Shown in pieces: positions 26,545 through 35,530 of a stretch of 64,000 nt of DNA (position 1 is its first letter; each line of letters opens with the position of its first letter). The stretch is from Candidatus Symbiopectobacterium sp. NZEC151 (GTDB lineage Bacteria > Pseudomonadota > Gammaproteobacteria > Enterobacterales > Enterobacteriaceae). Under the pieces are notes generated by a model. The model did no database searches. It worked only from the letters and a program-made list of their open reading frames with translations, and had not been told where the DNA came from. A program made the translations under genes and the position numbers. Where the stretch lies: the NCBI RefSeq assembly GCF_025962655.1, contig NZ_JAGFPE010000006.1, positions 220,765-284,764 on the forward strand, read 5' to 3'.

Positions 26545-27588
26545 TTATTTGAACAGCGCGTTACCGCTGCTGTCTTTTACGCTGGTTTTCCACGATGCGC
26601 GGATCTGCTCAACCACTTCGTTTGGCAGGGTTGCGTAATCCAGCGCGACGGCTTGCTCACCGCCTTTCTTGAACGCCCAGTCAAAGAACTTCAGCACTTC
26701 AGCGCCTTGCTCTGGTTTTTCTTGTTTCTGGTGAACCAGAATAAAGGTGGTGGAGGTGATCGGCCATGCGTCAGCACCGTGCTGGTTGGTCAGGTCCTGA
26801 GCGAAAGACTTGCTCCAGTCGATGCCCTTGGCAGCGTTACTGAACGTTTGCCCGGTAGGCTGAACCACTTTACCGTCGGCAGAAATCAGCTTGGTGTAAG
26901 CCAGGTTATTTTGCTTGGCGTAAGCGTATTCAACGTAACCGATAGAACCCGGCAGACGCTGAACGAACGCGGCAATACCGTCGTTACCTTTACCGCCCAG
27001 ACCGGTCGGCCAGTTAACCGTAGAACCGGAACCCACTTTTTCTTTCCATTCCGGGTTTACTTTCGCCAGGTAGCCGGTGAACACGAAAGACGTACCAGAA
27101 CCGTCAGCACGACGAACAACGGCAATATCCTGATCCGGCAGCTTGGCATTCGGGTTCAGTTTAGTAATAGCCGGGTCATTCCATTTCTTGATTTTACCCA
27201 GGTAGATATCGCCCAGGGTCTTGCCATCCAGCGTCAGATCGCCAGATTTAATGCCCGGGACGTTAACGGCCAGAACGATCCCACCGATCACGGTAGGGAA
27301 CTGGAACAGGCCATCTTCAGCCAGCTTATCATCAGCCAGCGGCGCATCAGATGCACCAAAATCAACGGTTTTTGCTTGAATCTGCTTAACGCCGCCAGAA
27401 GAACCAATACCTTGGTAGTTAACTTTATTACCCGTTTCTTTCTGGTAAGAGTCTGCCCATTTGGCGTAGACCGGCGCTGGGAACGTAGCACCTGCACCGG
27501 TAAGGTTTACGGCAGCTGAGGCGTTGACCGCCGTCAGAGAGAAGGTTGCCATAACGAGACCGGCAATCGTGGTACGCATCAGTTTCAT
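26545..27588 (-). CDS. pstS: Periplasmic phosphate-binding protein PstS
   Basis: This 347-residue protein has a signal peptide ([20 protein letters not shown], cleaved after ASA) and a mature part starting [19 protein letters not shown]. That opening holds the phosphate-binding residues, as does [12 protein letters not shown]. It delivers phosphate to PstCA. GGAGGG precedes the start. Two tandem Pho boxes upstream (27666-27684 and 27699-27717) make it the promoter-proximal gene of the PhoB-activated pstSCAB-phoU operon. Confidence 0.97.
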   Translation of the reverse strand: MKLMRTTIAGLVMATFSLTAVNASAAVNLTGAGATFPAPVYAKWADSYQKETGNKVNYQGIGSSGGVKQIQAKTVDFGASDAPLADDKLAEDGLFQFPTVIGGIVLAVNVPGIKSGDLTLDGKTLGDIYLGKIKKWNDPAITKLNPNAKLPDQDIAVVRRADGSGTSFVFTGYLAKVNPEWKEKVGSGSTVNWPTGLGGKGNDGIAAFVQRLPGSIGYVEYAYAKQNNLAYTKLISADGKVVQPTGQTFSNAAKGIDWSKSFAQDLTNQHGADAWPITSTTFILVHQKQEKPEQGAEVLKFFDWAFKKGGEQAVALDYATLPNEVVEQIRASWKTSVKDSSGNALFK

Positions 27589-27665
27589 AATCCCTCCTGT
27601 GGGATTTTTTAAAGGTGTCGACCCAGATTCTTTATTGATCAGAGTGTAGTTCGCAGGAGGAAAAA

Positions 27666-27684
27666 TAGGACAATTACATGACAG
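27666..27684 (-). promoter_or_regulatory. Pho box (promoter-proximal), upstream of pstS
   Basis: Read leftward this is CTGTCATGTAATTGTCCTA, two 7-bp PhoB half-sites with a 4-bp spacer. It replaces the -35 element as in E. coli pstS. Confidence 0.85.
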
Positions 27685-27698
27685 TAAAATGTATTGAA

Positions 27699-27717
27699 TA
27701 TGACAGTTTTATGACAT
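27699..27717 (-). promoter_or_regulatory. Pho box (distal), upstream of pstS
   Basis: Read leftward this is ATGTCATAAAACTGTCATA, a near-consensus PhoB site placed three helical turns (33 bp) from the proximal one. Confidence 0.88.
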
Positions 27718-27782
27718 ATAAAAAATGTTCAAGGTGAATTGCACTGCACGCGGCATGTTATCTGAATCGGCGCGGCGCCAAG

Positions 27783-28712
27783 TCAGGCCATTGCACGCAA
27801 CCAGGCCAACAAATCTGCCTGAAAAGTATCAGGGAATAAAGGGGAGGGCGACAACAAACAGTAACAGGAACCCTCTTCGACAAATCCCAGCGGTGCCGCC
27901 AGAACGCCACTGGCAATATCATCTCTGACCAATTGCCAGGGCCCAATGGCAACCCCTAATCCGGCAACGGCAGCCTGTAAACTGAAATAAAAGTGTTCAA
28001 ACGTTTGCCCATTACTGTCATTAAGTGGGTGTTGGGTTACCGCACTCCACGTTTGCCAGGCGCTTAAGCGCGTGCGGCTGTGTAACCGTGGCGCGGTGGT
28101 TCGCAATGACAACCCGTTTTCACCGGGAGAAAACCAGTCAACCACGTTATCAGGCCGGCAAACCGGCCCAACTTTCTCACTGAACAGGTGTTCTGCATGG
28201 TAGCCGTCAGGTAACGGGAAATCATCGCGCCGAATCGCCAAATCAATGCCAGCATTAAATGAAAATGCGCCTCCGCCAGCAACCAAATGAATATCCCGAT
28301 CCGGATGTTTTGCCTGAAACGCGGGCCAACGGGGGATAAGCCAACGCATCAGCAATGTGGGTTCACATGACACCACCCAGCGCCTTTGCTGGCGCGCGCT
28401 GGCACGCAATTCACTGGTGGCACGCTGCATGACCGTCAGCCCTTCATGAACCGCCTGCGCTAGCGTGCGGCCTGCTTGCGTCAGAAAAACCCGGCGACTG
28501 CGTCTTTCAAACAGCGCAACCCCTAAATCATCCTCCAGCATACGCACCGCACGACTGATCGCACCGTGCGTAAGGTGTAACGCCTCGGCTGCGCGCGTGA
28601 AGTTCTCAAACCGTGCTGCGGCTTCAAAACAGCGCAACGCTATCAGTGAAGGGAGGCGGGTTTGATTTACCTCTAATCGTGAGTCTAACTCACCATTGCT
28701 GTCAGAAATCAT
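27783..28712 (-). CDS. LysR-family transcriptional regulator (GcvA-like)
   Basis: This 309-residue regulator has a winged helix-turn-helix at about residues 20-80 (LPSLIALRCFEAAARFENFTRAAEAL, shown in part). The LysR effector-binding domain opens with the GcvA-type segment RWLIPRWPAFQAKHPD. It is divergent from a LysE-family exporter gene 66 bp away, the classic arrangement in which the regulator controls the exporter in response to its substrate. The first few residues (MISDSNGELDSR) may not be translated. The effector is unknown. The pair is inserted between pstS and glmS, which are neighbours in E. coli. Confidence 0.88.
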   Translation of the reverse strand: MISDSNGELDSRLEVNQTRLPSLIALRCFEAAARFENFTRAAEALHLTHGAISRAVRMLEDDLGVALFERRSRRVFLTQAGRTLAQAVHEGLTVMQRATSELRASARQQRRWVVSCEPTLLMRWLIPRWPAFQAKHPDRDIHLVAGGGAFSFNAGIDLAIRRDDFPLPDGYHAEHLFSEKVGPVCRPDNVVDWFSPGENGLSLRTTAPRLHSRTRLSAWQTWSAVTQHPLNDSNGQTFEHFYFSLQAAVAGLGVAIGPWQLVRDDIASGVLAAPLGFVEEGSCYCLLSPSPLFPDTFQADLLAWLRAMA

Positions 28713-28778
28713 CGTTAGTTATCCCTATGGGGTTTGCATAGCATATTGATATCTAATTTGATGTTCAAAAGGTTATCT

Positions 28779-29390
28779 ATGATCGAGTATCTCGCAGTAT
28801 TCACAATAACACTGTTTGCCGTTATCAGCCCAGGGCCTGATTTTGCCATGGTGACACGCAATAGTCTGATGCTGTCGCGCCGGGCGGGAATCTTAACGGC
28901 TGTCGGGATCGGTGGCGGTATTCTGGTGCATATGAGCTATACCCTGATAGGCATCGGGTTGATCATTCAGCAATCACTGTGGTTGTTCAATATTATCAAA
29001 CTGATTGGCGCGGCATACCTTATCTGGCTCGGGGTGAAAATGTTGCGCACCAAACCCACCCGCACCCAGTCCGATACCGGCATCGCCTCCGTTTCCGATG
29101 GGGTAGCGCTACGCACCGGCTTTCTCACCAATGTACTAAACCCGAAAACAACGATATTCATCGTCAGCCTGTTTATGCAGGTGGTCAGCCCGCAGACACC
29201 GTTGGCGGTACAAATCGGTTACGGCATTTTTATCTCGGTAGCGCACATCTCATGGTTTTGTCTGGTCGCCCTGTTCTTCTCTTCGGGCGCAATACGCCAA
29301 CGACTGCTCGACGTGCGTCATTGGATTGACAGAACCTTTGGGGGTGTGTTGGTGGGGTTGGGGGTGTTGTTGGCTTTGGCGCGCAGGTAA
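28779..29390 (+). CDS. LysE/RhtB-family amino acid exporter
   Basis: This 203-residue inner-membrane protein has about six hydrophobic segments and the family signature AVISPGPDFAMVTRNSL near the N-terminus, followed by GIGGGILVH and the Asn-Pro-Lys motif (LTNVLNPKTTIF). Such proteins export amino acids or homoserine-like metabolites. The start at 28779 has AAAAGG upstream. It is divergently paired with the LysR gene and probably under its control. The substrate cannot be predicted. Confidence 0.88.
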   Translation: MIEYLAVFTITLFAVISPGPDFAMVTRNSLMLSRRAGILTAVGIGGGILVHMSYTLIGIGLIIQQSLWLFNIIKLIGAAYLIWLGVKMLRTKPTRTQSDTGIASVSDGVALRTGFLTNVLNPKTTIFIVSLFMQVVSPQTPLAVQIGYGIFISVAHISWFCLVALFFSSGAIRQRLLDVRHWIDRTFGGVLVGLGVLLALARR

Positions 29391-29872
29391 GATAGCGAGA
29401 GTTATCTGCTCAATTCAGACAACGGTCTGGTCTTTTTTATTGAAGTCCAGGCCAAAAAACAATAGAACGGCGTTAAATATCACTAAATTAAAGAAACAAC
29501 AGTGAAATATCAATAAATCACAAATAAATAGCATGGTGTTAAATATCTTTATAGCTGTACGTTAAATCTTAAAAAAACTTCGTAGCACACAAATCATTAG
29601 CCATAAAAACAGAGAGCAATTTAAAAATACCACTATAAAATCAAAGCAGTCATTAATTTGTTTTATCTATAAGAACAACATCAAAAAACCAATAACAAAC
29701 TAATAGTTATCAAAGTATGATTAAATTAATTTGAATTAACATGAAACCGCATTAGATTTATAATGTGGACCTCCCCAAACCAACCGGTAAAACAACCATC
29801 ACCCATAGATATTTGTTTTCTTGGTTCATTATTTTAAATAAAAACCCCTGTATAAACCTAAGAGAGTCAAAC
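29391..29872. other. AT-rich intergenic region upstream of the subtilase gene (482 bp)
   Basis: No gene is supported. The stretch from 29450 to 29870 is markedly AT-rich, with short repeated pieces such as GTTAAATATC (near 29472 and 29532). The composition would favour H-NS binding. Confidence 0.45.
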
Positions 29873-31714
29873 ATGACAATTACACTTAACCACTATCGTG
29901 ACTACAGACCAAGCGGAAAGATATACGCTTTCTGCGAAGGTCATGTAGAAAATAAAAAAATAGTATATTCACTGTATCAAGAAGGAATTTTAATTCAGGA
30001 AAAAAAAGGACGCGGTGATGAACTACTTAGCTTTGATATCCCAGAACCTGCTACATTCACGCTATCGGCCAAAGTGTATTCAGCAGATAGATCTGTTCAG
30101 GAGTTACATTCTGGTGATATTGTTGTCCCCCCCGTTCCACTATTGCCGCCGCCACCGCCGCAGCACTTTAAAAGTTTGAAGGGCTACCTGGCACTGGTTC
30201 AAGGGGTAGATAATTACCTGGAAGTCAAATTTTATGAAAATGGGCTTGATAAACTAAAAAATGAAAAAGAAGATCGCGTTCCACTTTATTATAGTTTAAG
30301 AAGCCAACTGGTTTTTGAACCGAGATTTACACAAAAAACAATAAATAAAATATCAAAAATATCGCCAGTATTAGCACAGTGTGCTTACCTCTATAAAGTT
30401 GATCCCAACATTCCCGAAGCACAATTACTGGCATTAGCTCAGGAAATTGAGAGACTCGACTATGTGGAGTATTGTGCATTGTTAAGTAAACTCGTATATC
30501 CGCCTCCATTGGATAATTATGAAGAACCGGATTGTGCATCATCTTCCCAACCGTTAAATACAGAAACGATTGATGATATAACACATACTCAACATGAGGG
30601 TGACCAACCGCAACCTTTTTCTACTACGCCAAACTTTACCTCTCGGCAGGGTTATTTGGACCCTGGACAAGGAATGAACATACGTGCTGCATGGGCGCGC
30701 AATGTTTCTGGAATAGGTACCAGGGTACACATATCCGATTTTGGTGTAGAAAACCAACATGAAGACCTGATTGGTGGTGTCAGAGTGATAACGAGTCGTC
30801 CTAATAATCAATCACGTGAACACGGTACTGCAACAACAGGAGCGGTTAGAGCTAATAACAATACTTTCGGTGTCACTGGAATTGCATTTAATAGTTTTAC
30901 CTATTTTTATGATATTAGCATACATGATTTAGATCGTATTATCGGGAATTTTCTTCCTGGCGATATTATTGCTATAAATATTGAGCTTGTATTTTCGACT
31001 GGGCAACGAGTTCCCATGGTGCATGATGTTGCATGGTGGAGCCGGATTAACTCTCTGGTACGCTCTGGTGGAGTAGTGGTATTTGCCGGGGGTAACGGTG
31101 GACACAATCTTCGTCAATTGAGTATATTCAATGACTTGGGTGACAGTGGTGGCATCATGGCTGGAGCATGCAGCTCTCAAAATGGACAGAGAATGTCTTT
31201 CTCTAACTTCAATTTGTATCTCAGTGCTAACTCCTGGGGTGAGAACGTAACGACAACGGGTTATGGTTTCTTATTTAATGAAGCGCCATTCCCCTTACGC
31301 ACCTATACTGGCTCATATGCTGGCACCTCGAGCGCAACACCGCTGTTGGCTGGAGCCATGGCGCTTATCCAGTCCTACACTAGAGCGACTTATCGTGTGG
31401 TATTAAATTCTCGAGACATGCTGCAAGTTATCGAACGCAGTGGTTCACGACAGGCACAAGGGCAGGGTATTGGTGTTAGACCCAATGTGAATGAAGCGCT
31501 CAGAGAAGTTGATATTTTGTTAGGGGGAACAACACCACCTCCGCCACCACCTCCGCCGCCGCCGGGGTATCCTGCATGGCAATTGGGTGCGCAGTATGAA
31601 GTGGGGCAACGGGTGTCCTATCAAGGACTTAATTATCAATGCATACAACGGCATCGAGCAGACTCACCGGCCTGGACACCACCGCGGGCTCCCACGCTTT
31701 GGAGAAGGATATAG
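29873..31714 (+). CDS. S8 subtilisin-like serine protease with proline-rich linkers and a chitin-binding-type tail
   Basis: This 613-residue protein has an S8 catalytic triad readable as Asp289 (HISDFGVE), His317 (REHGTAT) and Ser486 (AGTSSATPLLAG); the GGN segment before residue 415 may supply the oxyanion Asn. An N-terminal domain (1-85), a short proline run near residue 90 and a second helical domain precede the protease. A run of about ten prolines (near 555-565) leads to a C-terminal module, YPAWQLGAQYEVGQRVSYQG, with a Cys and Trp pattern like carbohydrate-binding family 5/12. No signal peptide is visible. The start at 29873 is chosen for AAGAGAG upstream. The gene is AT-rich and lies between the LysE gene and glmS. 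A chitin-directed or cell-wall-anchored protease is plausible. Confidence 0.85.
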   Translation: MTITLNHYRDYRPSGKIYAFCEGHVENKKIVYSLYQEGILIQEKKGRGDELLSFDIPEPATFTLSAKVYSADRSVQELHSGDIVVPPVPLLPPPPPQHFKSLKGYLALVQGVDNYLEVKFYENGLDKLKNEKEDRVPLYYSLRSQLVFEPRFTQKTINKISKISPVLAQCAYLYKVDPNIPEAQLLALAQEIERLDYVEYCALLSKLVYPPPLDNYEEPDCASSSQPLNTETIDDITHTQHEGDQPQPFSTTPNFTSRQGYLDPGQGMNIRAAWARNVSGIGTRVHISDFGVENQHEDLIGGVRVITSRPNNQSREHGTATTGAVRANNNTFGVTGIAFNSFTYFYDISIHDLDRIIGNFLPGDIIAINIELVFSTGQRVPMVHDVAWWSRINSLVRSGGVVVFAGGNGGHNLRQLSIFNDLGDSGGIMAGACSSQNGQRMSFSNFNLYLSANSWGENVTTTGYGFLFNEAPFPLRTYTGSYAGTSSATPLLAGAMALIQSYTRATYRVVLNSRDMLQVIERSGSRQAQGQGIGVRPNVNEALREVDILLGGTTPPPPPPPPPPGYPAWQLGAQYEVGQRVSYQGLNYQCIQRHRADSPAWTPPRAPTLWRRI

Positions 31715-31740
31715 GAGCACATTTCTGATTAGCTAAAATA

Positions 31741-31769
31741 AATACCGGGCACTTGCTGCCCGGTATTTG
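31741..31769. terminator. Bidirectional terminator between the subtilase gene and glmS
   Basis: AATACCGGGCA (31741-31751) and TGCCCGGTATT (31757-31767) form an 11-bp perfect stem followed by T residues. Confidence 0.8.
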
Positions 31770-31795
31770 TATTCACGAGTCAATCAGATTAGCAG

Positions 31796-33628
31796 TTACT
31801 CTACCGTCACCGATTTCGCCAGGTTACGCGGTTGGTCAACGTCGGTGCCTTTGATCAGCGCCACGTGGTAGGAAAGCAACTGCAACGGCACGGTGTAGAA
31901 GATTGGGGCAATCACTTCTTCCACATGCGGCAGCGGAATAATGCGCATGTTTTCGCTGCTGGTAAAGCCCGCTTCTTCGTCGGCAAACACATACAGTTCA
32001 CCGCCGCGCGCGCGCACTTCTTCGATGTTGGATTTCAGTTTTTCCAACAGCTCATTGTTGGGCGCAACCACTACCACAGGCATATCTGCATCAATCAGCG
32101 CCAACGGGCCGTGCTTCAACTCACCCGCCGCGTAGGCTTCTGCATGGATGTAGGAGATCTCTTTAAGCTTCAGCGCCCCTTCCATTGCGATAGGGTACTG
32201 ATCGCCGCGCCCCAGGAACAACGCATGGTGCTTATCAGAGAAACCTTCCGCCAGAGACTCAATCAGCTTGTCCTGCGACAGCATCTGCTCAATACGCGCA
32301 GGCAGCGCTTGCAGGCCGTGAACGATATCGTGCTCAATCTGGGCATCCATACCGCGCAGGCGGCCAATACGCGCCACCAGCATCAGCAGCACCGTTAACT
32401 GGGTGGTAAACGCCTTGGTAGATGCCACGCCGATTTCCGTACCGGCTTTGGTCATCAGCGCCAAATCGGATTCACGGACCAGCGAAGATCCCGCCACGTT
32501 ACAAATCGCCAGCGATCCCAGATAGCCCAGCTCTTTGGACAAGCGCAGCGCTGCCAGCGTATCCGCCGTTTCACCGGACTGGGAGAGGGTGATCATCAGG
32601 CTATTGGCACGCACCGCCGGTTTGCGATAGCGGAATTCAGAGGCGATTTCCACATCACAAGGTACACCTGCCAATGCTTCAAACCAGTAACGCGATACCA
32701 TGCCTGAGTTGTAGGACGTGCCGCAGGCAATAATCTGAATATGCTGCACCTTAGCCAGCAGTTCATCCGCCTTCGGACCCAGTTCAGACAGATTCACTTC
32801 ACCGTGGCTAAAACGCCCTTCCAGGGTGTTTTTGATCGCCAGCGGCTGTTCGTAAATCTCTTTCTGCATGTAATGGCGGTAAGCGCCTTTGTCACCCGCG
32901 TCGTAATTGACTTTGGATTCAATCTCTTCGCGCTCAACCAGTTCGCCCGCGCGACTAAATACACGCACGGTACGGCGCGTCACTTCAGCCACGTCCCCTT
33001 CTTCCAGGAACATAAAGCGGCGAGTCACCGGCAGCAGAGCCAGTTGGTCAGAGGCAAGGAAGTTTTCACCGACACCACGGCCAATCACCAGCGGACTCCC
33101 GGAACGGGCCGCCACCAGCACGCTCGGATCGCGGCTGTCCATCACCACCATACCGTAAGCACCACGCAGTTGAGGGATCACGCGTTTTACCACGTCCACC
33201 AGCGCGCCGCCGGTCTGTTGCTGTTCCCAGTGCACCAGGTGCGCAACCACTTCAGTATCGGTTTCAGAAACAAAGCGATAGCCGCGTCCGATCAGCGTTT
33301 CACGCAGCGGTTCGTGGTTTTCGATAATGCCGTTGTGAACGATGATAATGGGGCCAGAGACGTGCGGGTGCGCATTCTCTTCTGACGGCTCACCGTGCGT
33401 TGCCCAACGGGTATGGGCAATGCCGGTACCGCCCGCCAGCGGATGTTCTTCCACCGCTTGCGCCAGCATCTGTACCTTACCCAGACGACGCACGCGGGCA
33501 ACGTGCCCCTCAGCGTCAACCACCGCCAGCCCCGCAGAGTCATAACCACGGTACTCAAGGCGGCGAAGCCCTTCTAACAGAATTTCAGAAATATCGCGTT
33601 GCGCAACTGCGCCTACAATTCCACACAT
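31796..33628 (-). CDS. glmS: Glutamine--fructose-6-phosphate aminotransferase (isomerizing)
   Basis: This 610-residue enzyme makes glucosamine-6-phosphate from fructose-6-phosphate and glutamine, the first step toward UDP-GlcNAc. Cys2 of [12 protein letters not shown] is the glutaminase nucleophile. The N-terminal Ntn domain is followed by two SIS sugar-isomerase domains ([13 protein letters not shown] and [19 protein letters not shown]). The C-terminus ends LAKSVTVE as in E. coli (609). glmU lies upstream, separated by 197 bp that hold hairpins. Confidence 0.97.
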   Translation of the reverse strand: MCGIVGAVAQRDISEILLEGLRRLEYRGYDSAGLAVVDAEGHVARVRRLGKVQMLAQAVEEHPLAGGTGIAHTRWATHGEPSEENAHPHVSGPIIIVHNGIIENHEPLRETLIGRGYRFVSETDTEVVAHLVHWEQQQTGGALVDVVKRVIPQLRGAYGMVVMDSRDPSVLVAARSGSPLVIGRGVGENFLASDQLALLPVTRRFMFLEEGDVAEVTRRTVRVFSRAGELVEREEIESKVNYDAGDKGAYRHYMQKEIYEQPLAIKNTLEGRFSHGEVNLSELGPKADELLAKVQHIQIIACGTSYNSGMVSRYWFEALAGVPCDVEIASEFRYRKPAVRANSLMITLSQSGETADTLAALRLSKELGYLGSLAICNVAGSSLVRESDLALMTKAGTEIGVASTKAFTTQLTVLLMLVARIGRLRGMDAQIEHDIVHGLQALPARIEQMLSQDKLIESLAEGFSDKHHALFLGRGDQYPIAMEGALKLKEISYIHAEAYAAGELKHGPLALIDADMPVVVVAPNNELLEKLKSNIEEVRARGGELYVFADEEAGFTSSENMRIIPLPHVEEVIAPIFYTVPLQLLSYHVALIKGTDVDQPRNLAKSVTVE

Positions 33629-33740
33629 GGATGTGTATTCCTATACGCGTGACATATTGTGTCACTTTCGACGTCTTTGACCTGATCGTGCCGGTTTTTC
33701 CGGCGTCCCCGAGCCTTGTAGAGAGTGGGGGATTATTATG

Positions 33741-33777
33741 TTTTGCGCAGTGCTTTAGCCTAAAACACTGCGCAAAA
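33741..33777 (-). repeat. Hairpin in the glmU-glmS intergenic region
   Basis: TTTTGCGCAGTG (33741-33752) and CACTGCGCAAAA (33766-33777) are perfect inverted arms. With the glmU-proximal GGAGGCG/CGCCTCC hairpin (about 33778-33800) they lie where the E. coli glmUS transcript is cleaved and where GlmZ acts on the glmS leader. Direct evidence for sRNA pairing is not visible. Confidence 0.55.
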
Positions 33778-33825
33778 CCGCCTCCACGAACCGGGAGGCG
33801 ATATCACTTATTTTTTCTTAACGGA

Positions 33826-35199
33826 CTATTTTTTCTTAACGGGCCGCGCCCACCCGGAAATGTGGCGCTGTTTTACCCGGCTTATCACCAGCGCATTCTC
33901 TTCCACATCACGGGTTACCGTGGTGCCAGCGCCAATGGTAACGCCACTGGCTACGGTCACAGGGGCCACCAGTTGACTGTCAGAACCGACAAACACCCGA
34001 TCGCCAATCACGGTTTTGTGCTTGTTGGCACCGTCATAGTTACAGGTGATGGTGCCTGCGCCAATGTTCACATCATCGCCGATTTCTGCATCGCCAAGAT
34101 AGGTTAAATGGCCCGCTTTTGAACCTTTGCCCAAGCGCGCCTTTTTCAGCTCAACAAAATTGCCGACATGTGCGCCCTGTGCCAGCTCGGCCCCCGGTCG
34201 CAAGCGCGCGAACGGCCCTACCGTACAGTCAGCGTCCAGAACCGCATTTTCTAACACGGTGTACGGACTGAGGATACAGCCGTCGCCAATCACGCTGTCT
34301 TTGATAACACAGCCCGCACCAATCTCAACCCGGTTCCCTAAAGAGACCTGGCCTTCAATGATCACATTAGCGTCAATACTAACATCACGTCCGTGGGTTA
34401 AGGTGCCACGCAGATCAAAACGCGCGGGATCAAATAACATCACGCCCGCCAATAGCAGCTTATTGGCCTGTTCCCGCTGATAGACGCGCTCCAGCGTCGC
34501 CAGTTGCAGGCGGTTGTTAACCCCCTCCACTTCGCTCAGGTTATCAGGATGCACAGCCTCAACACGACGACCTTCGGATGCCGCCATGGCGATAATGTCG
34601 GTGATGTAATACTCGCCTTGCGCGTTGTTATTGTTTAACTGACTCAGCCAACGCTTCAGATCCTGACCGTTTGCCGCCAGAATACCGGTGTTGATTTCGT
34701 TAATTTGACGCTGCTGTTCCGTCGCGTCTTTGTGCTCGACAATTCCGACCACAGATCCCTTCTCATCGCGCACTATGCGGCCATAACCGGTAGGATCGTC
34801 CAGTTTCACCGTCAGAAGCGCAATGCCGCCCTGTGGCTTATGCGCCAGCAAGCGCGCCAGCGTGGCAGGTGATATCAAAGGAACATCACCGTACAGCATC
34901 AGAATATCTTCATCATCAGCAAAAAACGGCGCTGCTTGCTGCATGGCATGCCCGGTGCCGAGCTGCTCCGCTTGCAGTACCCAATTCAAATCCGGGTTGG
35001 TTAACCTGTCTTTCAGTAAATCGCCACCGTGTCCATAGACCAAATGCACCTGTTTGGCACCGGTTTCCATAGCTGCATCAATCACATGCTGAACCATCGG
35101 CTTGCCAGCGAGCGGATGAAGTACTTTTGGAAGATCGGAATACATACGCGTTCCTTTGCCAGCGGCAAGGATAACCACGCTCATGACACTGTTAGACAT
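33826..35199 (-). CDS. glmU: Bifunctional GlcNAc-1-P uridyltransferase / glucosamine-1-P acetyltransferase
   Basis: This 457-residue enzyme makes UDP-GlcNAc. The N-terminal uridyltransferase domain has [18 protein letters not shown]; the C-terminal acetyltransferase is a left-handed beta-helix of hexapeptide repeats ([32 protein letters not shown]). The start at 35199 ([14 protein letters not shown]) has AGGGTGG upstream; an 11-codon extension is not homologous. The last codons (RPVKKK) are immediately followed by a second copy of the 16-bp end sequence in the 3' UTR. A palindrome resembling a NagC/Mlc site lies upstream. Confidence 0.96.
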   Translation of the reverse strand: MSNSVMSVVILAAGKGTRMYSDLPKVLHPLAGKPMVQHVIDAAMETGAKQVHLVYGHGGDLLKDRLTNPDLNWVLQAEQLGTGHAMQQAAPFFADDEDILMLYGDVPLISPATLARLLAHKPQGGIALLTVKLDDPTGYGRIVRDEKGSVVGIVEHKDATEQQRQINEINTGILAANGQDLKRWLSQLNNNNAQGEYYITDIIAMAASEGRRVEAVHPDNLSEVEGVNNRLQLATLERVYQREQANKLLLAGVMLFDPARFDLRGTLTHGRDVSIDANVIIEGQVSLGNRVEIGAGCVIKDSVIGDGCILSPYTVLENAVLDADCTVGPFARLRPGAELAQGAHVGNFVELKKARLGKGSKAGHLTYLGDAEIGDDVNIGAGTITCNYDGANKHKTVIGDRVFVGSDSQLVAPVTVASGVTIGAGTTVTRDVEENALVISRVKQRHISGWARPVKKK

Positions 35200-35280
35200 G
35201 CACCACCCTGATGAAACGAATTGATAACCCACGGATTCAATTGAGTGAAAGTAAACCCGTTCTCGCCGCGGAATACTACA

Positions 35281-35299
35281 TATTTTTCAACGAAAAATA
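35281..35299. promoter_or_regulatory. NagC/Mlc-like palindrome upstream of glmU
   Basis: TATTTTTC-AAC-GAAAAATA has perfect 8-bp arms, 82 bp from the glmU start. E. coli glmU is controlled by NagC. The assignment is by resemblance. Confidence 0.5.
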
Positions 35300-35462
35300 C
35301 CGTCACGCAGCGCCTGATAAGGAAAAAAAGCATGTTCCCAAGTCTACCCCGTGCAGGCGGTTTCTTTTATTCATTTTTTCCGAAAAATGGCTAATCGATA
35401 GTGAATTCAAGTTTCAGGAAAAACAGACTTTTGTTTTATATGTTTCCATTTGTGACAAACGC

Positions 35463-35483
35463 AAAAGAAACAGCGTTTCATTT
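35463..35483. promoter_or_regulatory. KdgR-like operator upstream of pelX
   Basis: AAAGAAACAGCGTTTCATTT is a near-palindrome matching the KdgR consensus of soft-rot bacteria (AATGAAA-N5-TTTCATT type). It lies about 50 bp before the pelX start, fitting repression released by pectin breakdown products. Confidence 0.75.
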
Positions 35484-35530
35484 TTGTCATCATAGCCCCA
35501 CAACTCATAAACAATACCCAAGGGGATACA

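Larger units (their letters stand above)
35200..35530. promoter_or_regulatory. Divergent glmU / pelX control region (331 bp)
   Basis: No gene is supported. The interval carries the NagC/Mlc-like palindrome near glmU and the KdgR-like operator near pelX, both listed separately. The region is AT-rich. Confidence 0.6.
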
